A stretch of 64,000 bases of DNA from Brevibacillus brevis (lineage in GTDB: Bacteria; Bacillota; Bacilli; Brevibacillales; Brevibacillaceae), in assembly GCF_900637055.1 (NCBI RefSeq), contig NZ_LR134338.1, positions 5,167,001 to 5,231,000 of the forward strand, given 5' to 3'. Position numbers and translations under genes: made by a program. How positions within the stretch are numbered: the stretch's first letter is position 1; the number at the start of each line of letters is the position of its first letter. The notes under the pieces were generated by a model. The model did no database searches and had not been told where the DNA came from. It saw only the letters and a program-made list of their open reading frames with translations. Positions 33,357-41,947 of the stretch are shown here, one piece after another.

Positions 33357-33800
33357 ATGGATCAAGTGGACAAGGAAATACTCATGATTTTGCAGGAGAA
33401 TGCCCGCATTTCCATGACGGAATTAGGGAAACTGGTCAACCTGTCTCAACCGGCTACCACGGAAAGAGTTCGCAGAATGGAGGACAAAGGCGTCATCATG
33501 CAATATCGTGCCATTCTCGCTCCGGAAAAAGCAAATAAACATATCACTGCCTATTTGCTTTTTCATACAAAACGCTGTGAAAAATTTATCGAGTTTTGCA
33601 AGGAGTATCCAGATGTGTTGGAGCTGCACAGAATCAGCGGACAATACAATTACCTGCTGAAGGTCGTCACTTCTTCCATGCAGTCCTTGGAGGCGTTTAT
33701 CAATGCCAGCGGGGAACACGGGGATTCCACGACTTTAATCGTCATGTCCTCACCAATCGAACAGAAAAAGATCGTTCCTTCTGTGATCGAGGAGTGCTAA
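33357..33800 (+). CDS. Lrp/AsnC-family transcriptional regulator
   Basis: A 147-aa protein with an N-terminal helix-turn-helix (VDKEILMILQENARISMTEL, VNLSQPATTERVRRMEDKG) and an AsnC ligand-binding domain (ISGQYNYLLKVVTSS). AAGGGGAG lies seven bases before the ATG at 33357; the ATG at 33351 is too close. It is divergent from the broken OYE gene and may have regulated it. Ligand unknown. Confidence 0.9.
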   Translation: MDQVDKEILMILQENARISMTELGKLVNLSQPATTERVRRMEDKGVIMQYRAILAPEKANKHITAYLLFHTKRCEKFIEFCKEYPDVLELHRISGQYNYLLKVVTSSMQSLEAFINASGEHGDSTTLIVMSSPIEQKKIVPSVIEEC

Positions 33801-33957
33801 ACAGCCTGTCGGCTTTTTGCGTGCCATGACTGATTAAACCTTTGCTTGTTATATAAACGACTTGGCCGTACATAAAAATTACCAGAAGCTAAGAGCCAAT
33901 GTGCATAGTTAGAGGATGAACCTCAAATTAATGTTGATATCAAAAAGGAGATTCCTT

Positions 33958-34749
33958 ATGGACACGAGAATCCCGGAAAACGTTAGACTTTTATTGCACG
34001 GCTATACACAACGACTCATGGCGGAACTGCCTGATGTCATCTGCGGTGTGTATTTGTATGGTTCGATTGCTCTATCTGGCTTCGAGGAAGATAACAGCGA
34101 TATTGATTTTGTAACACTCTTGCATAGACGATTAACCAATGAAGATACAGAAACCCTCAAGAACATTCATCATGCTCTCCAGAACGCCAGCCCACTAGCC
34201 AAAAGAATGGACGGCATGTATATCCAGCTGGATGACATCGGTAAAACCAATCCATCCTTGGCGCCTTATCCTTACGTTGACAATGGGACATTCAAATCAT
34301 CCGGCCACTATGATGTCAATCATGTGACGTGGTGGATCCTCAAGCAACAGGGCATTACCGTTATGGGGAAAAGTGTTGAAGCATTACACATCTCTACCCA
34401 GTGGTTGGATGTCGGGGAAACGATGAAATACAATGTACATGATTATTGGTCGCCAAAAGGAAAAAGCATGCTGAAATTCTTGCTCGATGGATGGGTAGAT
34501 TTCGCCGTTTTCACCTTATGCCGAATCTATTACGCGCTCATCCATGAGGACATTATTCCGAAGAGAAAAGCCGTAGAACAAGCCCTGCAAGAACTCCCCA
34601 GTGAATGGCATCTTTTACTGAAGGAATCCTTGCGAATACGCTACCAACCAAACGAACCATCTTTGTTTTCGAACAGAATCAAGCGGGCAAAGGAAACTCA
34701 GAGATTTATACGCTATATCTGCGAGCTGTGGCCTAATCAGACGGAATAA
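33958..34749 (+). CDS. Nucleotidyltransferase with DUF4111-type C-terminus (ANT-like)
   Basis: The 263-aa protein has the aminoglycoside-nucleotidyltransferase arrangement: an NTase core with YLYGSIALSGFEEDNSDIDF (G-S...D-x-D) and a helical C-terminal domain (DFAVFTLCRIYYALIHEDII). This is the layout of ANT(3'')/ANT(9) and related streptomycin/spectinomycin adenylyltransferases, but many members have other or unknown substrates. AAGGAG precedes the ATG at 33958. It is first in a row of three modifying-enzyme genes. Confidence 0.85.
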   Translation: MDTRIPENVRLLLHGYTQRLMAELPDVICGVYLYGSIALSGFEEDNSDIDFVTLLHRRLTNEDTETLKNIHHALQNASPLAKRMDGMYIQLDDIGKTNPSLAPYPYVDNGTFKSSGHYDVNHVTWWILKQQGITVMGKSVEALHISTQWLDVGETMKYNVHDYWSPKGKSMLKFLLDGWVDFAVFTLCRIYYALIHEDIIPKRKAVEQALQELPSEWHLLLKESLRIRYQPNEPSLFSNRIKRAKETQRFIRYICELWPNQTE

Positions 34750-34781
34750 CAACAGAATCGTCTATACAAGGAGGGATTTTT

Positions 34782-35771
34782 ATGGATGTTTCAGCATTTT
34801 CAGCAAGGAACAAACCCGTTCATCCTCCCACTTTTACAACTTTGCAAGAATACGTACTGTACAGTAACGACACCAGCTTCTGGATGCCCTACATTGCTGA
34901 CATCCTGAAACGTCACGGCCTGTTCGAAGCAGATCGAGAGCTGGTGGCTGGGATCGGCGGGACGTATCCATCCTTTCTATACGGCGATGTCGTAGTCAAA
35001 CTGTTCGGATACTTGCAACCATGGCGCAAGAGCCATTCTGTTGAACGCGCTGCACAGACCTTGCTCGCCAACGACCTGGAAATTGCCGCACCCAGACTGC
35101 TTGCCGAAGGGTACCTGTCCGATGACGCCAACCATCCATGGCCATACTTGATTACCACACGCATGTCTGGCGTTTCCTGGCAAAATGCCAAGCTAACTTA
35201 CGAACAACAGCTCTCTGTCGCTGCGGACTTGGGAAAACAAATGGCGAGAGTCCATGCGCTACCTCCAACCGGGATCGCTACACACGCAGACTGGGCGGAC
35301 ATGGATGTGATTGCGGCTGCAAAAAAAAGCTCGTTGCCGCCGCATTTGGTTTCCCAAATCGACGATTATCTTGCGAGGCTCGGACCGTTTGATCCTGTCG
35401 TCGTCCACGGTGACTTGATGTTCCGTCATGTATTTGTGGAGAATGGCCGTCTCAGCGGAATAATCGATTGGGGCGATATGATAGCGACAGATCGGCACTA
35501 TGAGTTCGCCAAGCTGCACCTGGATTTGTTCGATTGTGACAAGACCTTGCTGAAAGCATTTCTCGAGGCAAGCAATTGGCCGATGACCACCGATTTTGCC
35601 CACAAAGCGATGGCGCAAGCCCTCTATCGTCAAGCACATGGGCTTACGCAGCACTATTCCATGGACGTTTTCTACATGCTTCCTGATCGTTTTGCCTTTG
35701 CAAGATATCCGCACACTCGAGGATCTCGCAAACGAGCTATTCGCTATTTAACCAAAGAAAGCATCCAGTGA
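34782..35771 (+). CDS. Aminoglycoside phosphotransferase (APH)-family kinase
   Basis: A 329-aa kinase-like protein. The catalytic loop VVHGDLMFRHVFV (HGDxxxxN variant with His/Val in place of Asn), the metal-binding IDWGDM and an upstream nucleotide-binding region (GGTYPSFLYGDVVVKLFG) identify the APH fold, which also includes choline, homoserine and macrolide kinases. The altered position after HGD (usually N) is worth noting. AAGGAGGG precedes the ATG. It lies 32 bp after the nucleotidyltransferase gene. Confidence 0.87.
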   Translation: MDVSAFSARNKPVHPPTFTTLQEYVLYSNDTSFWMPYIADILKRHGLFEADRELVAGIGGTYPSFLYGDVVVKLFGYLQPWRKSHSVERAAQTLLANDLEIAAPRLLAEGYLSDDANHPWPYLITTRMSGVSWQNAKLTYEQQLSVAADLGKQMARVHALPPTGIATHADWADMDVIAAAKKSSLPPHLVSQIDDYLARLGPFDPVVVHGDLMFRHVFVENGRLSGIIDWGDMIATDRHYEFAKLHLDLFDCDKTLLKAFLEASNWPMTTDFAHKAMAQALYRQAHGLTQHYSMDVFYMLPDRFAFARYPHTRGSRKRAIRYLTKESIQ

Positions 35772-35820
35772 GCCGAAGCTCTACGGCAAAGCCGCTTTAC
35801 GTAAAGAAGGAGATTTGGTT

Positions 35821-36393
35821 ATGAAGATCATGGAGCATTTGCACCTTGAGCATTTTAGACAAATGGAACAACTCGAGCTTCAATACTATGATGCTGAATT
35901 TATTACACCGTACCAAGAGAGCTACAATTGGTATTTGTTTCGTCCCGATTCCGTCGTTGCGATCGAAGAGAATGGGCGCATCATTGCTTTTATGAACCTG
36001 CTTCCCGTCAAGCCGCATATCTACCTGCAAATTGCGCAAGGGACTTTTAAAGACAGCCTGATGACGACTGCGGATATCGAAGATTTAACTACTGCACCCG
36101 AGCAAGTCTATTATTTTCTGTCCTGTGTCGTTGTCGATCAATCTTATCGGAAAAGCCCTGCCTTGCGCATGATGCTGCATCATTATCTCGACGTACTGGC
36201 TCATGTCGAGCAGAGTGGGTGCCGCATCCAATCGATCATCATGGATAATATCACGGAAGCAGGCAATCGGTTCGCTCAGCGCCTTGGCATGAAGCATGTA
36301 TGTAAAAGCGACCACCACTCTCATATACATGCCTCGGACTATGAAAGCTTCAAACAACATGTGTACGCGAGTTATCCCATGTTTTCCCGCTAA
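35821..36393 (+). CDS. GNAT-like acetyltransferase
   Basis: About 190 aa. An acceptor-side N-terminal half (VVAIEENGRIIAFMNLLPV) and a GNAT-like core (FLSCVVVDQSYRKSPALRMMLHHYL) followed by AGNRFAQRLGMKHVCKS are visible; the acetyl-CoA loop (SYRKSPALR) is atypical because it lacks the usual RGxGxG. GAAGGAG lies seven bases before the ATG at 35821. It is the third gene of the ANT-like/APH/GNAT set and ends in a strong terminator. Confidence 0.78.
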   Translation: MKIMEHLHLEHFRQMEQLELQYYDAEFITPYQESYNWYLFRPDSVVAIEENGRIIAFMNLLPVKPHIYLQIAQGTFKDSLMTTADIEDLTTAPEQVYYFLSCVVVDQSYRKSPALRMMLHHYLDVLAHVEQSGCRIQSIIMDNITEAGNRFAQRLGMKHVCKSDHHSHIHASDYESFKQHVYASYPMFSR

Positions 36394-36427
36394 AGGCTTC
36401 GCATCGACTTGGTGCGAAGCCTTTTGG
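36394..36427 (+). terminator. Terminator of the three-gene modifying-enzyme operon
   Basis: AAGGCTTCGCA pairs with TGCGAAGCCTT, followed by TT. The stem begins one base after the stop codon. Confidence 0.85.
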
Positions 36428-36518
36428 CATATATGTCCGATTATATCCAAAATATCGCGACAACTGGACTTCGTAACATGTCTGTTCGGTCCCAATGCCA
36501 GTAAGCTTGCGGCCAGTA

Positions 36519-36555
36519 AGAAACAAAACCTCCATGAAGCGTCTTTTCATGGAGG
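36519..36555 (-). terminator. Terminator of the second sigma/anti-sigma operon
   Basis: On the minus strand CCTCCATGAA pairs perfectly with TTCATGGAGG, followed by TTTTGTTT. Confidence 0.9.
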
Positions 36556-36570
36556 CTCGTTGCGGGCTTT

Positions 36571-38133
36571 TTAGTTGATGACCTTGCCTGTCGTGGCTTC
36601 TATTGCCCATGGCTGTTCTGAATCCCGGCGGATTTGGTAAGCAAGTACAGGCTCCGCCCCTTTTTCTGCTGGCAAGTACACGAGTTCCAGTGGAGCATGT
36701 TGCACAAATCGATCAAGTGCCTCTTCCTTGGAGAGCGTTTTTGCTTTCTGATCAGCCTGTATCCATGATAAATCCGAAAAATTGCCCGTAAGCTCGGTAA
36801 CAAGCCCGCTAGCCAGCTCGACCGACACTTTATAAGGATGATCCATGACGGGAATCCCGTTGACCTTCGGTGCAAAGGTAAACTGAATAGTTCTTGATGA
36901 CTCTTGCGACGCTTCCAATGACAACTCACGAACATCTGTGGGGAGGAATTTCTCCAAGTGGGCTATCGCGAGTGTTTGTGCCTGTTCGTAGGTCATATCT
37001 CGTTGGTTCTTACGTCCATCTGCAGTCATCTGTGAAAACCCGAGGAATGCTCCGTCATTCGACGTCTCAACAGAAACGCTGTTGCCCTGCCCATCGTTCC
37101 AAGAGTATGAAATACCGTTCGGATTTACACCGATGAATGCTTTTTGTTCCACCTTAATGTCCAACTTGCGCTCAAGCAGCTCTGCAACCTCATCAGATGC
37201 TTTCAGCACGAGTGGCTTTCCTTGACCCGAAACAGCAACGGACTTTTTCTCTGCCCTCGCTTTGCCGATCAGCTTGCCTGTTTTCGCGTCCACATAAACA
37301 TCTGATGCTACTACGTATTGAAGCCCTGGTTGTTTCTTTCCTGCATAAGCGAGGCGAAGCGTACTCCCCAGTTGTTGGGCCGCCTTCACTTTATCGATCG
37401 TCCCGTCACGATTGGCAGGCTGTGACGCTACGCCACTATCTTCGAGATCAGGGTAAAGAAGCAAGGTCATTTCCCCCGTTTTCGGGGAAATACGGACCAT
37501 CGCGCTATTCTGCTGAAGAGGAATGCCGTTGATGATTTTGCGAAAAGCCACTTCCCCTTGTGCCAAATTCGAGTGAGCATGATCCACTTCAAATTGCTTG
37601 CTCTGTGCTCCCAGCTTCTTTTGCAAATAGGCCTCTGCCTGTACTTCCAATGGTGATTTCTCACGTGTTGGCGTGGGTTGGCTCCTATCTGTTGAGTCCG
37701 TTGCAGGCTCCTGAGCTACGGACTGCGGCTGTGGAGCATCACGTGTAACCGTTTGGTTTTGAACAATTGTGTTGACTACTTTTGGGGCAGCTTCCTGCTC
37801 CTGCTGTGGCTTAGCCTTGCTTTCAACTGGCGGAGAAGGGTTAGCAAGCGGTGGTGTAGCTGTTATGACGGCAGGAGGTGAGATGGTTGTTTGCGTAGCA
37901 ACAGATGGCTTCAGCGGTGAATCATAGCTTAGCCAAACTCCCATGAATACTGCTGCTGCAAGGGAACCTGCTCCGGCGACAACTCGCTTGACCTTTGCTG
38001 CTTGCTGCATGCGATACGCCTCACGAATGAGCCTTTCCTTCCCCATCTGCTTCCACACTTGACGAGGTGGGATGCTCTCCTGCCTGACTTGCTTCAGTAA
38101 TTCGATTACGTGGTTTTCATCTGGCAAACTCAT
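36571..38133 (-). CDS. Anti-sigma-like membrane protein with YcdB/PepSY-type outer domain
   Basis: About 520 aa. A ~50-residue cytoplasmic part, one membrane helix (about 52-70; VVAGAGSLAAAVFMGVWL), a Pro/Thr/Gln-rich linker (about 75-160), then extracytoplasmic repeats of the YcdB/PepSY kind (EVAFRKIINGIPLQQNSAMV; TIQFTFAPKVNGIPVMDHPY). The ATG at 38133 follows GAGGAGAGGA and overlaps the sigma gene by 17 bp. The topology and coupling suggest it holds the sigma factor; PepSY-type parts may restrain proteases or sense the wall. Confidence 0.8.
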   Translation of the reverse strand: MSLPDENHVIELLKQVRQESIPPRQVWKQMGKERLIREAYRMQQAAKVKRVVAGAGSLAAAVFMGVWLSYDSPLKPSVATQTTISPPAVITATPPLANPSPPVESKAKPQQEQEAAPKVVNTIVQNQTVTRDAPQPQSVAQEPATDSTDRSQPTPTREKSPLEVQAEAYLQKKLGAQSKQFEVDHAHSNLAQGEVAFRKIINGIPLQQNSAMVRISPKTGEMTLLLYPDLEDSGVASQPANRDGTIDKVKAAQQLGSTLRLAYAGKKQPGLQYVVASDVYVDAKTGKLIGKARAEKKSVAVSGQGKPLVLKASDEVAELLERKLDIKVEQKAFIGVNPNGISYSWNDGQGNSVSVETSNDGAFLGFSQMTADGRKNQRDMTYEQAQTLAIAHLEKFLPTDVRELSLEASQESSRTIQFTFAPKVNGIPVMDHPYKVSVELASGLVTELTGNFSDLSWIQADQKAKTLSKEEALDRFVQHAPLELVYLPAEKGAEPVLAYQIRRDSEQPWAIEATTGKVIN

Positions 38134-38656
38134 TGGCAATCCTCTCCTCGCAAGCGTTGCCGAGTATTTTCTGCAACGCCTTTAGTCCCCTGTGACAGTC
38201 CACTCTCACTTTTGTCTCTGGAATCGCCAAAATCTCGGCTGTTTCCTTGACGCTGTACTCCTTTATATATCGCAAAATCACAATGATACGCTGATCGGGC
38301 TTCAGCTTTTGCAAAGCCCGTTGAATACTGTGCATCTCTTCTTTGGTCTCCAGTTCCTCTTCTGGAAGGCCCTCCGTAGACTTCATGAGGGCCAACCAGT
38401 TGTCTGAGAACAAACGCTGCCACTTTTGCTTGCGGTAATGATCAATCGCGACATGCTTGGCGATGGAAAAAAGCCATGTCTTCATTGCGACCCGACCGTC
38501 ATACCTCGGCAGTATTTTTAATAGTCGTGAAAATACTTCCTGCACCATGTCTTCTGCATCTTCTTGTCTGCCCGTAAAGTAGAGCAAGAAATAGTAGATA
38601 TCATCATAGTGGGTCTCGTAAATAACCCCTATTCGTTCTGCCAAATCCCCAGACAA
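38117..38656 (-). CDS. ECF-type RNA polymerase sigma factor
   Basis: A 179-aa sigma factor with region 2 (YYFLLYFTGRQEDAEDMVQE, TWLFSIAKHVAIDHYRK) and region 4 (LKPDQRIIVILRYIKEYSVK, AILAIPETKVRVDCHRGL). The start is TTG after AAGGGGGGAG. The structure is close to the ECF factor at 29027, including the YFTGR.D..D.VQE block, so the two are probably paralogues with parallel anti-sigma partners. Confidence 0.92.
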   Translation of the reverse strand: MSGDLAERIGVIYETHYDDIYYFLLYFTGRQEDAEDMVQEVFSRLLKILPRYDGRVAMKTWLFSIAKHVAIDHYRKQKWQRLFSDNWLALMKSTEGLPEEELETKEEMHSIQRALQKLKPDQRIIVILRYIKEYSVKETAEILAIPETKVRVDCHRGLKALQKILGNACEERIANEFAR

Positions 38657-38742
38657 CAGGCTCCCCCCTTCTGCTGTTTTTCACTTTGACCATTATTCGA
38701 ATGAGGTCGATTTTTGTTTCAGGATAAATGAAATTTTTCCCA

Positions 38743-38773
38743 CAAAAAAACCGACTCCTTATTAGGAATCGGT
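38743..38773 (-). terminator. Terminator of the DsbA-like gene
   Basis: On the minus strand ACCGATTCC-TAATAA-GGAGTCGGT is followed by TTTTTT. Confidence 0.9.
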
Positions 38774-38790
38774 TGTAGCCTAGCTAAACC

Positions 38791-39516
38791 TTATATTTTG
38801 CAGGAGCCATCTGCGCAATTGTCGCCGGATTGCTCGTCTTTTTTCTCGTCGTTCTGCACGAATTTCAGAGCAGGAGCTGCGCTTTCTTCTTCCCATACCT
38901 GGTTCAATGCGCCCAAAAAGACTTCACCTGGCTGTGCGCCAGAGACTGCATATTTGTTATTAATAACAAAGAACGGTACACCCGTGACACCCAAATCGTT
39001 GCCTCTTTGTTTGTCCTCTTGTACTTGCTCTCTGTATTCGTCTCCTGCCAGCATGGCGAGCGTCGCTTCCTTGTCCAAGCCTACCTCAGAAGCAAGCTGT
39101 GCCAGCACCTCGTGGTCACCAAGATGGAGAGATTCCGTAAAGTACGCCTTCAGCAGTCGCTCCTTCATTTCCTTCATTTTTCCATGAGCATGGGCAAAGT
39201 GCGTCAAGCGATGCGCATCGAATGTATTGGTCGGGATCATCGTGTCAAAATGATAATCGAGACCGACGCCTTTTGCCATTTGGGTTACTTGGTCATTCAT
39301 CCCCTTCGCCTGCGTAAGTGGAATGCTGTACTTGGCTGCCAGTACTTCATGCATGTCCATATCCGTATCGCGTTCCATCTGCGGGTCGAGCTGGAAGCTG
39401 CGATATACGACCTCTACCTGATCCTTATGCGGAAATTGAGACAGCGCTCCTTCCAGACGGCGCTTTCCGATATAGCAAAACGGGCAGGCAAAATCAGACC
39501 AGATTTCAATTTTCAT
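38791..39516 (-). CDS. DsbA-family oxidoreductase, FrnE-like
   Basis: A 241-aa protein starting MKIEIWSDFACPFCYIGKRR: a thioredoxin fold with CPFC redox motif, interrupted by the helical insert of FrnE/DsbA-like proteins, with cis-Pro in GVTGVPFFVIN. A Cys-containing tail (DNCADGSCKI) is an extra and could bind metal or shuttle electrons. No signal peptide, so it acts in the cytoplasm. GAGGAGGA precedes this ATG; the longer frame adds 29 residues without support. Confidence 0.92.
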   Translation of the reverse strand: MKIEIWSDFACPFCYIGKRRLEGALSQFPHKDQVEVVYRSFQLDPQMERDTDMDMHEVLAAKYSIPLTQAKGMNDQVTQMAKGVGLDYHFDTMIPTNTFDAHRLTHFAHAHGKMKEMKERLLKAYFTESLHLGDHEVLAQLASEVGLDKEATLAMLAGDEYREQVQEDKQRGNDLGVTGVPFFVINNKYAVSGAQPGEVFLGALNQVWEEESAAPALKFVQNDEKKDEQSGDNCADGSCKI

Positions 39517-39651
39517 ATTCCATCCTCCTCTATTTGAACGGTGCTGACCAAAAAACAGCAAACCGCAAACTGCATCATTCGTCGTATGCACATTATACAA
39601 CAACGTAAGCTACGACTATGCACTTTGGAGGCTGAAAGCTGCACTTTGCCC

Positions 39652-40293
39652 TTAGCGAGTCATGCGAATGATGCGATCGCAAATCGTTTCCGCATCTGCT
39701 TTGTCATGCGTGACCAGGATCGAAGTCATCTTGGCAGCTCGCAGCATTCGCTTCAAGTCATCTCGTATTTTCGTTTTCAGCTCGGCATCCAGATTACTGA
39801 ACGGCTCATCCATCAGCAAGATAGCCGGTCTAGGCGCCAGTGCACGCGCAAATGCGACACGCTGCTGCTGTCCCCCGCTCAGCTCATGCGGATATCGCTT
39901 GCCGTAGCCTTCGAGCTGTACCAGCGTCAACATCTCCTTCACACGAACCAGACGCTCTGCTTTGGACAATCGATGCAGACCAAACAAGATGTTTTGCTCG
40001 ACAGTCAAATGCGGAAACAGTGTATAATCCTGAAAAATCATGCCGATCCCACGCTGCTCAGGCTCCACAAACTGCCCCTGATCGACCAACACTTTTCCAT
40101 CGATATGGATGCGGCCGCTCTTCGGGGACTCCAGTCCGGCTATCAAGCGAAGCAATGTACTTTTTCCACAACCGCTATTCCCGAGCAGCCCGACAACTTC
40201 CCCTTGCTCCATCTGCAAACAAAAATCCCGGATAACGCTGCTATTCCCGCTTGTATAACCAAACGTCAGGTTTTTCACTTCAAAAAAAGTCAT
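39652..40293 (-). CDS. Fe(III) ABC transporter ATPase, short FbpC-like
   Basis: A 213-aa ATPase: Walker A GNSGCGKST, Q-loop FQDYTLFPHLTVEQN, signature LSGGQQQRV, Walker B LLMDEPFSNLD, H-loop VTHD. It lacks the C-terminal TOBE region of typical FbpC (about 350 aa), so it is a minimal form. Its ATG overlaps the permease stop (ATGA), so translation is coupled. Third gene of the iron-uptake operon; no clear terminator follows. Confidence 0.9.
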   Translation of the reverse strand: MTFFEVKNLTFGYTSGNSSVIRDFCLQMEQGEVVGLLGNSGCGKSTLLRLIAGLESPKSGRIHIDGKVLVDQGQFVEPEQRGIGMIFQDYTLFPHLTVEQNILFGLHRLSKAERLVRVKEMLTLVQLEGYGKRYPHELSGGQQQRVAFARALAPRPAILLMDEPFSNLDAELKTKIRDDLKRMLRAAKMTSILVTHDKADAETICDRIIRMTR

Positions 40294-41945
40294 TTTGCCT
40301 GCCTCTCTCCTAACCAGTGATAGAAAATAACGGAGACGATCCCCACTGCAATGATACAAAGCGAAGGAATCGCGGCCTGATGAATCTGTTCATCGCTCGC
40401 ATATTGATACGCCTTTGTTGCCAGCGTCTCGAAGTTATAGGGACGAAGAAGCAAGGTAAGCGGCAATTCCTTCACGATTTCCATGAACACCAAGATAAAA
40501 CCAGTGAGCACAGCCCCTTTGATTAATGGCAAATCCACTTTGAAAAAGGTTCGTGTCATGCTCATCCCGAGCATACGTGCTGCTTCTGAATAGCGGTTTC
40601 CCGTCTTCTCAAACCCCGCTTCGACTGCATTGAATCCGACTGCAAGAAAGCGGATGATGTAGGCAAACGTCAGCATGAACAAGGACATGCTGAGTACCAG
40701 CTTGTTGGCGCCTAAGCCCAGCCAGCTATAGAAGGAACTCAGTTCTTTATCGACGGACATCACCACCGCCATCACACCGATGGACAAGACTGCGCCCGGA
40801 ATGGAATAGCCCATGGAAATCAAGCGCGTCAGTGCCACAGCGAATATCGAACCTCGGGAGAATCGGATGACATTCGCTACAGTTACGGCGAGCAGCATCA
40901 AGATGGTGATCGAGATACAGGAGATAAACAACGTATTGCTCAAGAGCTTCCAGAAGGTCTCGTTCAACACTTCCCCATACGTCCACGTCGCCCAGACAAT
41001 CAACTGTACAACAGGAATCACAAACGAAAACGAAACCATAACCAATCCGAAGATTACGGCAGTATACCTCGGGATTCCGCGCAAATTCCTAGGTGTGAGC
41101 GGAGTGCTCCTGTTCGTAGGCGAGCTATATTTTTTCCGTTTACGAACGAGACGTTCGATGATAAAGATTCCGATAATCAACGTCATGAGCCAGGCAGACA
41201 AACGGATCGCCGATTCTACGTCGTACATCCCAAACCACGTCTTGAAAATCGCCGCTGTAAAAGACTGAATTCCAAAATGCTTCGTCACCCCAAAATCATT
41301 GAGCACTTCAAATGCCACAAGACTAGCGCCACCGACGATGGCTGCCTGCGACATAGGCAGAACGATACGAAAAAAGATATGCGTTTGGTTTTTTCCAAGC
41401 AATCTGGCATTTTCAATGAACACAGCACTCTGTTTTTCAAGAAAGGTTTTCGTAATCAAATAGACGTAGGGGAATAAACACAGAGTAAAAATAAAAATAG
41501 CGCCCTTCATCGACATAATGTCAAAGTAGCGTTGATCGAGCGTCATCCCGAATGCATCACGCAAAATTGTTTGAATGCTTCCCGTGTAGCTGAGCATGGA
41601 GCCGTACGTGTATGCTGCGATATACGGAGGAATTGCCAACGGCAGCACGAAAGCAAATGAAAAAAAGCGACGCAATGGAAAATCGTAGGCAGCGACCAGC
41701 CAGGCCAAGGTCACACCTACGATGATCGTACAGGCTCCGGTACCGAGCACGAGCCATAACGATTGCAGCGCGTAATCCAGCAGCATGTACTCTTGGATAT
41801 GCTGCCAGTTTTCATTCTGTTTTTGAAAGAGTCCGAAAAAAATATAAAGAGACGGGAGAAGGGCCAAAAAGGCCCCTATCACGCTCAGCGTTACCCACCC
41901 GTTCAGTTTTCGTCTCAGGCTTCTACGCAAAAGTGCTCCCGTCAT
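40290..41945 (-). CDS. Fe(III) ABC transporter permease, FbpB-like fused double permease
   Basis: 551 aa with about twelve membrane helices in two homologous halves; each has a cytoplasmic coupling loop (EAARMLGMSMTRTFFKVDLP; ENARLLGKNQTHIFFRIVLP, EAA-type). This doubled permease is the FbpB/FutB design for ferric iron. The ATG at 41945 lies 2 bp past the stop of the binding-protein gene, with a GGTTGGAA site inside that gene's end. Confidence 0.92.
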   Translation of the reverse strand: MTGALLRRSLRRKLNGWVTLSVIGAFLALLPSLYIFFGLFQKQNENWQHIQEYMLLDYALQSLWLVLGTGACTIIVGVTLAWLVAAYDFPLRRFFSFAFVLPLAIPPYIAAYTYGSMLSYTGSIQTILRDAFGMTLDQRYFDIMSMKGAIFIFTLCLFPYVYLITKTFLEKQSAVFIENARLLGKNQTHIFFRIVLPMSQAAIVGGASLVAFEVLNDFGVTKHFGIQSFTAAIFKTWFGMYDVESAIRLSAWLMTLIIGIFIIERLVRKRKKYSSPTNRSTPLTPRNLRGIPRYTAVIFGLVMVSFSFVIPVVQLIVWATWTYGEVLNETFWKLLSNTLFISCISITILMLLAVTVANVIRFSRGSIFAVALTRLISMGYSIPGAVLSIGVMAVVMSVDKELSSFYSWLGLGANKLVLSMSLFMLTFAYIIRFLAVGFNAVEAGFEKTGNRYSEAARMLGMSMTRTFFKVDLPLIKGAVLTGFILVFMEIVKELPLTLLLRPYNFETLATKAYQYASDEQIHQAAIPSLCIIAVGIVSVIFYHWLGERQAK

Positions 41946-41947
41946 GC

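Noticed and set aside
36894..37748. Several plus-strand frames opposite the anti-sigma-like gene
   Set aside because: They are short, Arg/Ser-rich and overlap one another; shadows of the minus-strand gene.
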